Positions 13,970 through 23,100 of a DNA stretch of 30,111 bases are shown here, piece after piece. Made by a program: the position numbers and the translations under genes. Source of the stretch: DASUMP01 sp036277635. Lineage in GTDB: Bacteria; Actinomycetota; Acidimicrobiia; IMCC26256; PALSA-610. The notes beneath the pieces are model-generated. The model saw only the letters and a program-made list of their open reading frames with translations, made no database searches and had not been told where the DNA came from. The stretch's first letter is position 1. Each line of letters starts with the position of its first letter. Where the stretch lies: the NCBI GenBank assembly GCA_036277635.1, contig DASUMP010000209.1, forward strand, positions 1 through 30,111, written 5' to 3'.

Positions 13970-16900
13970 CGCGTCTCCAGTCCCCGGTTCGTGGGACGTC
14001 ACGACGAGGTGCAGCGTGTGCTGCGCGCGTTCGCCGCGGCGCACGCCGACCGCACCACGGCGACGATGCTGGTCGCCGGCGACGCCGGCGTCGGCAAGAC
14101 GAGATTCGTCGGTGAAGTCAGCGAGCTGGTCGCGGCGCGCGGTGGACGGACCGTCTCCGGGGCGTGCCTCGAGCTCGTCGACCGCGCGCTGCCGTACGCG
14201 CCCGTGGTCGAGATCCTGCGTCAGCTGACCCGGACGCTCGATCCGACCGAGCTCGACGAGGTGCTCGGCGACGCGCGCGCCGAGCTCGCTCGCTTGTTGC
14301 CCGAGCTGGGTGCGGCGGCGCCCGCGGTCGACGCCGAGGTCGACCAAGCCCGGTTGTTCGAGCACGTCCTCGCGTTGATCACGCGGTTGGGCGAGCGGGT
14401 TCCGACCCTCGTCGTGGTCGAGGATCTGCACTGGGCCGACCGCTCGAGCCTCGACCTGTTCGTGTTCCTCGCCCGCAACCTGCGCGACGCGCGTGTTGTG
14501 CTCGTCGCGACGTTCCGCAGCGACGATCTCCACCGCCGGCACCCGCTGCGACCGGTCGTCATGGAGCTCGAGCGCGCCGGCGTCGTCCGCATCGACCTCG
14601 CGCCGTTCTCGACCGAAGAGGTGCGCGACCAGGTCGCCGCCATCATCGACGGCGATCCGCCGGCCGACCTGGTCGAGCGCATCGTGGTGCGCTCCGAGGG
14701 CAACGCGTTCTTCACCGAAGAGCTGCTCGCCGCCGAGCGCGACGAGTGCTGCGCCGACGAGCTGCCGCGATCGGTGCGCGACGTCGTCATCGCGCGCATC
14801 GACCGACTCAGCGCCCCGGCGCAGCAGGTGCTCGGGCTCGCCTCGGTTGCGGGGCGCGAGGTCGACCACCGGTTGCTCGTCGCGCTCGCCGATCGGGAGG
14901 AGTCCGAGCTGGACGCGCCGATCCGCGAGCTCGTCGCCAATCAGGTCCTCGTCCCCACCGCGAGCGGGGTGTCGTACGCGTTCCGTCACGCCCTGGTCCA
15001 AGAGGCCGTCTACGACGACCTGCTGCCGGGCGCGCGCGTCGCGGCGCACGCGCGGCTCGCGACGCTTCTCAGCGATCACCCCGAGCTGTTCGGCGGCAGT
15101 CCCGCGGCGCTCGCCGGTGAGCTCGCCTGTCACTGGCACTCGGCTCGCGACGCGCCGCGGGCGTTCGTGGCTGCGCTCGACGCGGCGCGCGCTGCGCACG
15201 AGATGTACGCGTATCCCGAGTCGCTCGCGCACTTCGAGCGCGCGCTCGAGCTGTGGCAGCAGGTGCCGGACGCGGCCGAGCGTGCGGGGCAGACCCACGT
15301 CGAGCTGCTCGAGCGCGCCGCGCTGGCCGCGGAGCACTCGGGACCGATCGACCGCGCCCTCGCGTACATCCAGGCCGCACTCGACGAGGTCGACGAGGAG
15401 GCGGCGCCGGTCGTGGCCGGCCTGCTGCACGAGCGCGCCGGTCGGTACATCTGGATGGTCGGACGCCCGCCCGACGAGGCGATCCCCGAGAACGAGCTCG
15501 CGGTCCGTCTCGTCCCGTCCGACCCGCCCACCGAGGCGCGCGCCCGGGTGCTCGCGACGCTCGGGCAACAGCTGATGCTCGCCGATCGCGACGCTGAGGC
15601 GATCGGCTGGTGCGAGGAGGCGATCGCGGTCGCGCAGGCGGTGGGCAACTGCGCCCTCGAAGGCCACGCCCGGAACACGCTGGGCACTGTGCTCGGTCAT
15701 CTCGGCGACCTCGATGCGTCGCTCGAGCAGCTCCAGCGCGCCCGCGACCTCGCACGCGAGCAGCGCTCGTGGATCGACCTCGCGCGCGCCGCGGTGAACG
15801 AGAGCGGTGTGCTCGAGGCGTACGGGCGGTTCGCGGACGCGGTGACGGTCGCGCGGCGCGGCGCCGAAGAGGCGGTGCAGCACGGGCTCTCGCTGAGCTA
15901 CGGCGCGTTCCTCCGGCTGAACGCGAGCGACGCGTTGTTCGAGCTCGGCCGGTGGGACGAGGTGGAACAGGAGCTCGATTCGGTCGAAGGTGTGGCGCGG
16001 CTCGTCGGTGTCGACGCGCAGCGCTACCACCAGCGCCGCGCGATGTTGTTGTTCGCACGCGGCGACACCGACGGTGGGCGCCGCCACCTCGACGCCGCGG
16101 CCGCGAACAGCGGCGGCGCGACCGGGGCGATGCCGATCTGGTCGGTGGAGCTCGCCGCTGCGCACGCCGAGCTGCTGCTCGCGACGGGTCATCCCGAAGC
16201 CGTGCCCCCGCTCGTCATGTCGGTGTGGGAGCGTCGTCGCTCGGTCGGCGGCAGCGGGATCTTCGTGTGCGCGCTGCTCGCGTCCGGCATGGGCGTCGCC
16301 GCGGATCTCGCCGTCGCGGCCCGCCGGGCGCGCGATCCCGAGCGCGAGGCAGCGGCCCTCGCTCTCGCCAAGGCGCAACTCCAGGCGCTCGACGAGGTCG
16401 ACGGCGCGGACGCGTCGCTCTCCGGACGCACGCACGTGCACGACGTCGCCATCGCGACGCTCGCCCGGCTCGAGTTCGCGCGCGCCGAAGGCCACGACGA
16501 TGCGGACGGATGGGACGACCTCGCCGAGGAATGGGCCGCGCAGCAACGCCTGCCCCGCCTCGCGTACGCCCGCTTCCGCCAAGCCGAGGCGACGCTCGGA
16601 GCCGGACAACACGCGGCCCGAGCCGCCGCCGCGTTGCGCGAAGCGCACGCGCTGACCGCGACGATGCGGTACGCGACGTTGCTGCGTCGCGTCGAAGATC
16701 TCGCACGGCGCGCGCGGGTGGCCCTGCCCAGCAGGCCGGATGGCGACGGGGCCGGCGACGCCGACGTCGCCGTCGCGTTGGACCGGTTGGGGCTGACCGA
16801 TCGCGAACGCGAGGTGCTCGGTCTGGTCGCGCAGGGTCGCACGAACCGCCAGATCGCAGAGACGTTGTTCATCAGCGTGAAGACGGCGAGCGTCCACGTC

Positions 16901-16993
16901 TCGAACATCCTCGGCAAGCTCGGTGTCGCGAACCGTGGGGAAGCGGCCGCGGCTGCTCACCGACTCGGGATCGGCAGCGCCGACCACTTGTAG
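13961..16993 (+). CDS. LuxR family transcriptional regulator with STAND/AAA ATPase and TPR-like repeats
   Basis: A 1010-residue MalT/LAL-type regulator from the GTG at 13961 (the frame is open to a GTG at 13895). The N-terminal ATPase has RFVGRHDEVQRV, Walker A GDAGVGKT (40-47) and Walker B LVVVEDLHWAD. The middle 600 residues are helical TPR-like repeats (for example HAEMYAYPESLAHFERALEL-type units). The C-terminus is a LuxR/GerE helix-turn-helix beginning LTDREREVLGLVAQGRTNRQ. It should bind DNA in an ATP- and ligand-dependent way; the inducer is unknown. The inverted repeat over its start suggests autoregulation. Its TAG stop is also the start of the -10 box of the next gene. Confidence 0.92.
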   Translation: MGGRVSSPRFVGRHDEVQRVLRAFAAAHADRTTATMLVAGDAGVGKTRFVGEVSELVAARGGRTVSGACLELVDRALPYAPVVEILRQLTRTLDPTELDEVLGDARAELARLLPELGAAAPAVDAEVDQARLFEHVLALITRLGERVPTLVVVEDLHWADRSSLDLFVFLARNLRDARVVLVATFRSDDLHRRHPLRPVVMELERAGVVRIDLAPFSTEEVRDQVAAIIDGDPPADLVERIVVRSEGNAFFTEELLAAERDECCADELPRSVRDVVIARIDRLSAPAQQVLGLASVAGREVDHRLLVALADREESELDAPIRELVANQVLVPTASGVSYAFRHALVQEAVYDDLLPGARVAAHARLATLLSDHPELFGGSPAALAGELACHWHSARDAPRAFVAALDAARAAHEMYAYPESLAHFERALELWQQVPDAAERAGQTHVELLERAALAAEHSGPIDRALAYIQAALDEVDEEAAPVVAGLLHERAGRYIWMVGRPPDEAIPENELAVRLVPSDPPTEARARVLATLGQQLMLADRDAEAIGWCEEAIAVAQAVGNCALEGHARNTLGTVLGHLGDLDASLEQLQRARDLAREQRSWIDLARAAVNESGVLEAYGRFADAVTVARRGAEEAVQHGLSLSYGAFLRLNASDALFELGRWDEVEQELDSVEGVARLVGVDAQRYHQRRAMLLFARGDTDGGRRHLDAAAANSGGATGAMPIWSVELAAAHAELLLATGHPEAVPPLVMSVWERRRSVGGSGIFVCALLASGMGVAADLAVAARRARDPEREAAALALAKAQLQALDEVDGADASLSGRTHVHDVAIATLARLEFARAEGHDDADGWDDLAEEWAAQQRLPRLAYARFRQAEATLGAGQHAARAAAALREAHALTATMRYATLLRRVEDLARRARVALPSRPDGDGAGDADVAVALDRLGLTDREREVLGLVAQGRTNRQIAETLFISVKTASVHVSNILGKLGVANRGEAAAAAHRLGIGSADHL

Positions 16994-16996
16994 TCT
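16991..16996 (+). promoter_or_regulatory. Candidate -10 box (TAGTCT) for the GH4 gene, overlapping a stop codon
   Basis: TAGTCT ends 7 bases before the ATG at 17004. Its first three bases are the TAG stop of the LuxR-type gene. The spacing predicts a leaderless transcript. Confidence 0.5.
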
Positions 16997-17003
16997 CGGG
17001 CCG

Positions 17004-18386
17004 ATGAGTGGGCCGCGGATCGTGATCGTCGGGGGCGGCAGCTACCAGTGGGTGCCGAAGCTCCTGTGCGATCTGGTCGCGACTCCGGTGCTCGCAGACG
17101 CCCACATCGTCCTGGAGGACATCGATCCGGCGCCGCTCCCGCGCCTCGCCGCGTTCGCCGAGGCGCACGCCGCCGCCCGCGGCGTCGGCGTCACGGTGAG
17201 CGTCACCACCGACCAGCGCGCCGCCCTCGACGGCGCCGACTACGTGGTGGTGTGCATCTCGACGGGAGCGCTCGAGAGCATGGCCGTCGACCTCGACGTC
17301 CCCGCCCGCTTCGGCATCCGCCAGTCGGTGGGGGACACCGTCGGCCCGGGCGGGATCACGCGCGCGCTGCGCAACATCCCCGTGATGGTGTCGATCGCGC
17401 GCGACATGGAGGCCGTCTGTCCCGACGCGTGGCTGCTGAACCTCACGAACCCGATGACCACGCTGTGTCGCGCCGTCACGCGCACGACGGGCATCGAGAC
17501 CGTCGGGTTGTGCCACGAGGTCACGATGGTGCGCCTCACGTTGTCGATGCTGTTCGACTGCGACTTCCGGGCCGTCGACCTCACGGTGACGGGGGTGAAC
17601 CACCTCCCGATCATCACGGCCATCGACCTCGACGGCCGCGACGGCATCGTCGCGTTGCGCGACCTGCTCGATCGCGTCGACGAGGTGCGCGACGAGCCGC
17701 TCGCCGCGAACCTGCTGGAGCGTCTCGGCCACGAGGCCGCGAGCTTCGGGGGCGAGGGCTGGACGAAGGGAGGGATCATCGCTGCGAACCGGGTGAAGCT
17801 CGAGCTGTTCGAACGGTTCGGTGCGCTCCCCGGTGCGGGCGATCGCCACCTCGTCGAGTTCTTCCCCGGCTTCCTCACCGAGGAGTCCGGCTGGGGCGAA
17901 CGGTGGGGCGTGTCGCTCACGAGCATCGACGATCGGCGCACGTGGCTGCAGTGGTACATGTCCGAGTTCGAGCGACTCGCAGCACGCCCGGAAGGCCCGC
18001 ACGCGCCGTCGGGCGAGCTCGTCGCCGCGGTGATCGACGCGCATCTGCGCGACCGCTCGCGCGACTTCCCGCTCAACCTCCCGAACGCGGGCCAGTGTCC
18101 CGACCTCCCCGACGACGTCGTCGTCGAGAGCATCGCCACCGTCGACGGTCGGGGGGTGCGCGGTCGCGACGCGGCGCAGGCGCCGGCGCTGCTCGCCGAG
18201 TACCTGCGGAGGGTCTCGGCGAGCCAGGAGCTCACCGTCGACGCCGCGTTGCGCGGCGATCGGGCGACCGTGCTCGAAGCGATGCTCGCGGACCCGCTCG
18301 CCGGTCGGCTCGACTTCGACCGGCTCGTGGCGATGACCGACGAGCTGTTGGCGGCGACCGCGCGCTGGCTGCCGCAGTTCGCGTGA
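17004..18386 (+). CDS. Glycoside hydrolase family 4 enzyme
   Basis: A 460-residue NAD- and divalent-metal-dependent glycosidase of family GH4, which includes alpha-galactosidases, alpha-galacturonidases, alpha-glucosidases and 6-phospho-glycosidases. The NAD-binding start is RIVIVGGGSYQWVPKLL. Metal and substrate residues expected in GH4 are visible: Asn149 in LTNPM, Cys170 and His171 in GLCHE, and His200 in GVNHLP. GH4 enzymes act by redox-assisted elimination, not by classical acid/base hydrolysis. A GLCHE/GVNHLP pattern fits the alpha-galactosidase/alpha-glucosidase side better than the phospho side, but specificity cannot be settled here. The ATG at 17004 is preferred because it begins the Rossmann strand and has a TAGTCT box 7 bases upstream. 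Confidence 0.92.
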   Translation: MSGPRIVIVGGGSYQWVPKLLCDLVATPVLADAHIVLEDIDPAPLPRLAAFAEAHAAARGVGVTVSVTTDQRAALDGADYVVVCISTGALESMAVDLDVPARFGIRQSVGDTVGPGGITRALRNIPVMVSIARDMEAVCPDAWLLNLTNPMTTLCRAVTRTTGIETVGLCHEVTMVRLTLSMLFDCDFRAVDLTVTGVNHLPIITAIDLDGRDGIVALRDLLDRVDEVRDEPLAANLLERLGHEAASFGGEGWTKGGIIAANRVKLELFERFGALPGAGDRHLVEFFPGFLTEESGWGERWGVSLTSIDDRRTWLQWYMSEFERLAARPEGPHAPSGELVAAVIDAHLRDRSRDFPLNLPNAGQCPDLPDDVVVESIATVDGRGVRGRDAAQAPALLAEYLRRVSASQELTVDAALRGDRATVLEAMLADPLAGRLDFDRLVAMTDELLAATARWLPQFA

Positions 18387-18432
18387 CCCCCACACGCGCG
18401 AAATCGGTGGCCGCGCGTCCGGATCGGTTCTC

Positions 18433-18438
18433 TACGGT
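18433..18438 (+). promoter_or_regulatory. Candidate -10 box (TACGGT) for the YczE-like gene
   Basis: TACGGT ends 6 bases before the ATG at 18445, the same hexamer as the minus-strand promoter at 2784-2779. It favours the ATG at 18445 over the in-frame GTG at 18439. Confidence 0.5.
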
Positions 18439-18444
18439 GTGGCG

Positions 18445-19107
18445 ATGAGCACGGGCGACGACGGCCGCTTCGCGGAGGTCCTCCTCGTCCCCGACCGTGC
18501 GCAGCTGCGCCGGCGGCTCCCACCCCTCCTCGTCGGGATCATGGCGATCGGCGTCGCGATCGGGCTCTCCGTGCGCGCCGAGCTCGGGCTCGCACCCTGG
18601 GACGTGTTCCACCAAGGCGTGGCCGACGCGACCGGCTTGTCGTTCGGCGCGGTCGTCGTCGCGGTCGGCCTCGTCGTGCTGCTGAGCTGGGTGCCGCTCG
18701 GCCAGCGGCCCGGCATCGGGACGGTGGTGAACACGCTCACGATCGGCTTCGTCGCCGACGCCACACTCGCGCTCCTGCCCGAGGTCGACCTGCTCGCGAT
18801 CCGCGTCGCGTTCCTCCTCGTGGCCACGCTCACGTTCGGGATCGGTGGCGGCCTCTACATCGGCGCCGGTCTCGGTCCCGGCCCGCGCGACGGCCTCATG
18901 ACCGGGCTCGCGGCGCGCGGCCACCGCCTGTGGGTCGTGCGCACGACCCTCGAGCTCAGCGTGCTCGTCGCCGGCTGGCTGCTCGGCGGCACCGTCGGCG
19001 TCGGCACCGTGCTGATCGCGCTCGCCATCGGCCCGCTCACCCACGCCGCCCTCGCGCGCTTCCACCTCCCCGTCCACGCGCCCACCGCCGAGGTCCTCGG
19101 CGAATGA
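18445..19107 (+). CDS. YczE/YitT-like integral membrane protein
   Basis: A 220-residue membrane protein with about five to six hydrophobic helices. The first helix and following loop, GIMAIGVAIGLSVRAELGLAPWDVF, are the hallmark of YczE/YyaS/YitT-type proteins (small residues, then GLAPWD), and GIGGGLYIGAGLGPGPRDGLM is the matching motif in the second half, suggesting an internal repeat. The family is often called a transporter or sulfite-exporter-like protein but its substrates are largely unknown. Its TGA overlaps the ATG of the oxidoreductase (ATGA). Placed between a GH4 enzyme and a Gfo/Idh oxidoreductase, it might move a sugar or sugar acid (inference). Confidence 0.85.
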   Translation: MSTGDDGRFAEVLLVPDRAQLRRRLPPLLVGIMAIGVAIGLSVRAELGLAPWDVFHQGVADATGLSFGAVVVAVGLVVLLSWVPLGQRPGIGTVVNTLTIGFVADATLALLPEVDLLAIRVAFLLVATLTFGIGGGLYIGAGLGPGPRDGLMTGLAARGHRLWVVRTTLELSVLVAGWLLGGTVGVGTVLIALAIGPLTHAALARFHLPVHAPTAEVLGE

Positions 19108-20096
19108 ACGTCGTGGTGATCGGCACCGGATTCGGGGCTCGGGTAGTCGCACCGGTGTTCGACGCCACGGCCGGGTGTCGGGTCGTCGACGTGGTGCACC
19201 CGCGCGACGCCGCCGCGATCGACGCCGCGCTCGCGCGGCCCGACGTCGACCTCGTCAGCGTGCACTCGCCGCCGTTCCTCCACGCCGAGCACGTCGGCCG
19301 GGCGGTCGCGGGCGGGCGGGCCGTGTTGTGCGACAAGCCGTTCGCGATGCACGCGTCCGAGGCCGAGGCCATGCTCGAGACGGCGCGCGCCGCGGGAGCG
19401 GTGCACCTGTGCAACTTCGAGTTCCGGCACGAGCCGGCGCGCGTCGTCGTGCACGACCTCGTCCGCGACGGAGCCGTCGGCACCGTCGAGCGCGTGCAGT
19501 GGACCCACTGGAGCGCCAGCTCCCGGCACCCGCTGCGGCCCTACGGCTGGCTGTTCGACGCGGCGCAGGGTGGCGGTTGGATCGGCGCGTGGGCCTCGCA
19601 CGCGGTGGACGCCCTGCGCTGGTGGTTCGGCGACGTGCGCGTGCTCCACGCGCTGCGTCACCTGTCGGTGCCGACGCGTCCCGGTCCCGACGGCGCGCCC
19701 CGACGCTGTACGGCCGAGGACGGACTCACCGCGACACTTGCGCTGCCGGGCGGTGCCACCGCGCTACTCGACTCGACGTTCGCCGCTGCCGCATCCCTTG
19801 CGCCGCGGGTGACGATCTCGGGGAGCGACGGGGTCATCGAGTGCGTGGCCGACACCCGCGTGCTGCTGCGACGCGTCGACGGTGCCCGCGACGAGATCCC
19901 CGTCGATCGCGGCGTGCAGGGCGATCCCCACCGCGTCGCGATGGAACGGTGGGCCGTCGTCGTGCGTGACGCGGTCGAGTCGCGTCAGGTTCCCGACGAC
20001 GCGCCCACGTTCGCCGACGGCGCCGCGTGCGACCGGGTGCTCGACGCGATGCGAGACGCGCCGTTGCGCGTCGCCGAAGGCTTCGCGACCGGCTGA
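19104..20096 (+). CDS. Gfo/Idh/MocA family oxidoreductase
   Basis: A 330-residue NAD(P)-dependent oxidoreductase. The N-terminal Rossmann motif is VVVIGTGFGARVVAPVF, and the family EKP-type motif is CDKPFA with catalytic Lys78. The C-terminal alpha/beta domain contains GGGWIGAWASHAVDALRWWFGD, with the likely substrate-binding His. Members oxidise sugars, inositols, sugar acids or biliverdin; the substrate here is unknown. Start ATG at 19104 overlaps the upstream stop by 4 bases, so it is co-translated with the YczE-like protein. The stop sits in the left arm of a 7-bp inverted repeat shared with the converging gene. Confidence 0.9.
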   Translation: MNVVVIGTGFGARVVAPVFDATAGCRVVDVVHPRDAAAIDAALARPDVDLVSVHSPPFLHAEHVGRAVAGGRAVLCDKPFAMHASEAEAMLETARAAGAVHLCNFEFRHEPARVVVHDLVRDGAVGTVERVQWTHWSASSRHPLRPYGWLFDAAQGGGWIGAWASHAVDALRWWFGDVRVLHALRHLSVPTRPGPDGAPRRCTAEDGLTATLALPGGATALLDSTFAAAASLAPRVTISGSDGVIECVADTRVLLRRVDGARDEIPVDRGVQGDPHRVAMERWAVVVRDAVESRQVPDDAPTFADGAACDRVLDAMRDAPLRVAEGFATG

Positions 20097-20118
20097 TCCG
20101 TCGGGTCGGCCTCAGCCG
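20090..20118. terminator. Inverted repeat between two converging stop codons
   Basis: CGGCTGA (20090-20096) and TCAGCCG (20112-20118) are perfect inverted arms with a 15-base loop. The arms contain the TGA stops of the two converging genes. It could end transcription from both sides, though no T-runs are present. Confidence 0.4.
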
Positions 20119-23100
20119 TCGACGGGCGTCGCTGCGAGCGACGCCGCGCCGGCGAAGCAGCGCTCCCACGCCGCCGCGTCGATCCCGAGCGACTCGCACC
20201 GGGCCCGGGCCGCGACGAGGCCGTCGTCGTCGCCGGTTCCGGCGGAGGTCGCGCGCGCGAACGCGAGCGCGAGGTCACCGAGGGCACGGTGGACGACCGA
20301 GTCGGTGCCGTGCGCGATCTCCCGGGCGGCCACGAACGAATCGAGCGCGTCGGGGTCGTCGGCGCGCAGCCGGGCGCACCCTTCGGACCATCGCAGCATC
20401 AGGCGGTCCGCCCACGTCCCGCCGGGGAGCGCGTCGAGCGTCGCGATGAGGTCGCGCGCCTCGGCGTCGCGACCGAGGGAGAGGAGTGCGAGCGCGGCCA
20501 GGCCGCCGAGCGCGAGTCGTGGTCCGGCGTCCTCGCGCACCGCGAGCACGGCGTCGAGCACCGCGAGCGCGTCGGCGGGCTGCTGGTCCTGGAGGAGCGC
20601 GAGGCCGAGGAATCCGGCCCGGTCGGCGTCGCCGAACGCGCTCGTCGAGCCGCCCTGCTCGTTGATCACGGCGCGCACCTCGTCGGAGCGACCGAGCGTC
20701 GCGGCGACGCCGGCGTGCACGATCCGGGCCGCGGCGCGCATGTCGGTGTCGCCCATGGCGCGCGCGGTGGTGTCGAGCTCGACGAGAGCGGCGTCGTAGT
20801 CGCTGGTGCGCCCGAGCAAGGCCAACGATCGCGTCATGCCCGCGAGGGTCTGCAGCTCGCCCCAACGGTCGGGGATCGACCGGAACGCGTGGAGCGCGTC
20901 GCGGCCGTGGTCGAGCGACTCCTCGACGCGTCCCGACCACAAGGCGATGTTCGCCCGCAGCACCTCCATCATCCCGAGCGCCCACCGGTTCCCGGTCTCG
21001 CGGCCATCCTTCGCCGCACCCTCGGCGAGCACCGCCGCGCCGTCGAGGTCGCCTTGCTGGTACCGGACCCAGGCCAGCAACCCGACCGCCCAACCGAGGC
21101 CGCCCCAGTCGCCGATCTCACGGAACAGCTGCTGCGACTGGTCGAGACGCGCTTCGGCGGTGCGCGTGTCGGCGCGGTTGAACGCGATCCACGCGAGGTT
21201 CTGCAGCGCCCACGCCTCGCCCCGCTGGTCGCCGGTGGCGCGGAACCCCGACAGCGCGTCGGCGAGCAGGTGCTCGGCTTCGTCGGTGTGGCCGCTCAGC
21301 AGCAGCGCGAACCCCATGCCGCGCAGCGCGTTCGCGACGTTCGCGTCGTCGCCGAGCGACCGGTACCGGTCGACGGCCTCGCTGAACGCGCGCTCGGCGT
21401 CGGCGTACTCGGCTGCGTGCGTGTGGACCGCGGCGATCACGCAGAGTGCGCCGGCGATCGTCGCTTGGTCGTCGGCCTCGCGGGCCTCTTCGAGCACGAG
21501 CAGGGCGTCCTCGCGTGCCGGGGCGAGGTCGCGCATCTCGGAGCGCGCGCGGGCTCGTCCGAGGAGCGCGGTCCAGCGCGCCTCGGGTGCGTCGGTGGGC
21601 AGCACGCCGAGCACGGCGTCATACAGGCGCGCCGCGGTGTGGAAGCTCTCGCGCCGTTCGGCGGCCGCGGCCGCGGCAAGCAGCGCATCGTGCGCCTGCT
21701 CGCGCAGGTCGGCGGGGACGCCGGGCACCGGCCCCATCTCGTCGACCAGCTCGACGGCGATCCGGAAGTGTTCGGCGACCTGGTCGACGCCGGCCTCGCC
21801 GTGCGTGCGCAGCAGGGGGGCGAGGATCGCGTGACGGCGCGCCCGTTCGGCCTTCGCGAGGGTGGAGTAGGCGACTTCGCGGATGAGGTCGGAGCGGAAG
21901 TGGAACTCCTCGCCGTCGACGACGAGCAAGTCGCGCTGCACGAGTCGCCGCAGCAGGCTCGGCGCTTCGCTGCGGTGCGACAGCGCGAGCGCGTCGACGA
22001 CGCGTCCGTTGCCGCCGACGACGGCGAAGTCCTCGAGCAGCGAGCGCTCGGCCTCGTCGAGCGCGTCGATGCGGGCGGCGACGAGGCCGTGGAGGGTGGC
22101 GGGGAGGTCGCTGAGCCGGGCCCGGTCGACGTCGCTCAGGAGCTCGTCCTCGCTGTGCGACTCGCGCAGCAAGGCGACGAGCTCCTCGACGTAGAACGGG
22201 TTCCCGCCGCTGCGCTCCAAGAGGAACGACGCGAGCTCCGCGGGAACCTCGCGTCCGAGCAGCGCTTCGACGAGGTCGGTGGTCGCGCCGGCGTCGAGGG
22301 GGTCGAGCGTGAGGGTGAGCGTGTTGTGCCGGGCCGGCCAGTCGGAGTCGAGGTCGGGCCGCGACGTGATCACGACGACCAGGGGCAGCGATCGCGCGTG
22401 GCGGAGGAGCTGATCGGCGAGCTCGGCGACGACCGGATCGGCCCAGTGCAGGTCGCCGACCACGAGGAACACCGGACCGCGGGCCGCAAGGGCGCCGACG
22501 AACGTCTTCACCGAGCGCATCGCGTCTTCTCGCGCGCGCGACGGGTCGACGGCGGGGCGTGTCACCCCCTCCATGACGTGGAGCAGTCCTTCGACGATGC
22601 GCTCCGACTCTCGCGACTCCGGTTCGACGCCGAGGAGCCTCGTGACCGCGGCGGCGACGCGCAGGCGCAGCGCGTCGAGACCGCCGTCGCCGTCGATCGA
22701 CGCGTCGAGCGCGCACGCGTGGCGCAGCGCCTCGGCGAACGCACCGAACGGGTTGGAGTCGCCGTACGGCACGTTGTGGCCGATCAGCACCCGCGCGCCG
22801 TGCTGCTTCGCGACCACTCGCGCGAGCTCGTCGACGATGCGCCCTTTGCCCATGCCGGCCTCGCCGCGCACCACCACGAGCTGGGCCCGCCCGCGCGCGA
22901 TCGCGAGGTCGATCGCCGCGCGCAGGAGCGCGAGCTCGTCGTCGCGGCCGATGAGCGGCGTCTTCGGCCGCGACGCGCGGCGGCCCGGGCGGGACAGGAC
23001 GGCGCGGGCGAGCCACGCCTCGACGAGCTCCTCGCGGCCCCGTACCGAGAGTCGGCCGAGCGCCTCGTACTCGACGACCCCGCGTGTCGCGGCGTACGTG

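Noticed and set aside
12836..16987. A 1383-codon open frame on the minus strand opposite the LuxR-type gene
   Set aside because: It is an antisense shadow of a clear ATPase/LuxR gene. Its product is compositionally odd (Arg-, Glu- and Val-rich), has no recognised motif, and runs across several unrelated genes, as expected at very high G+C.
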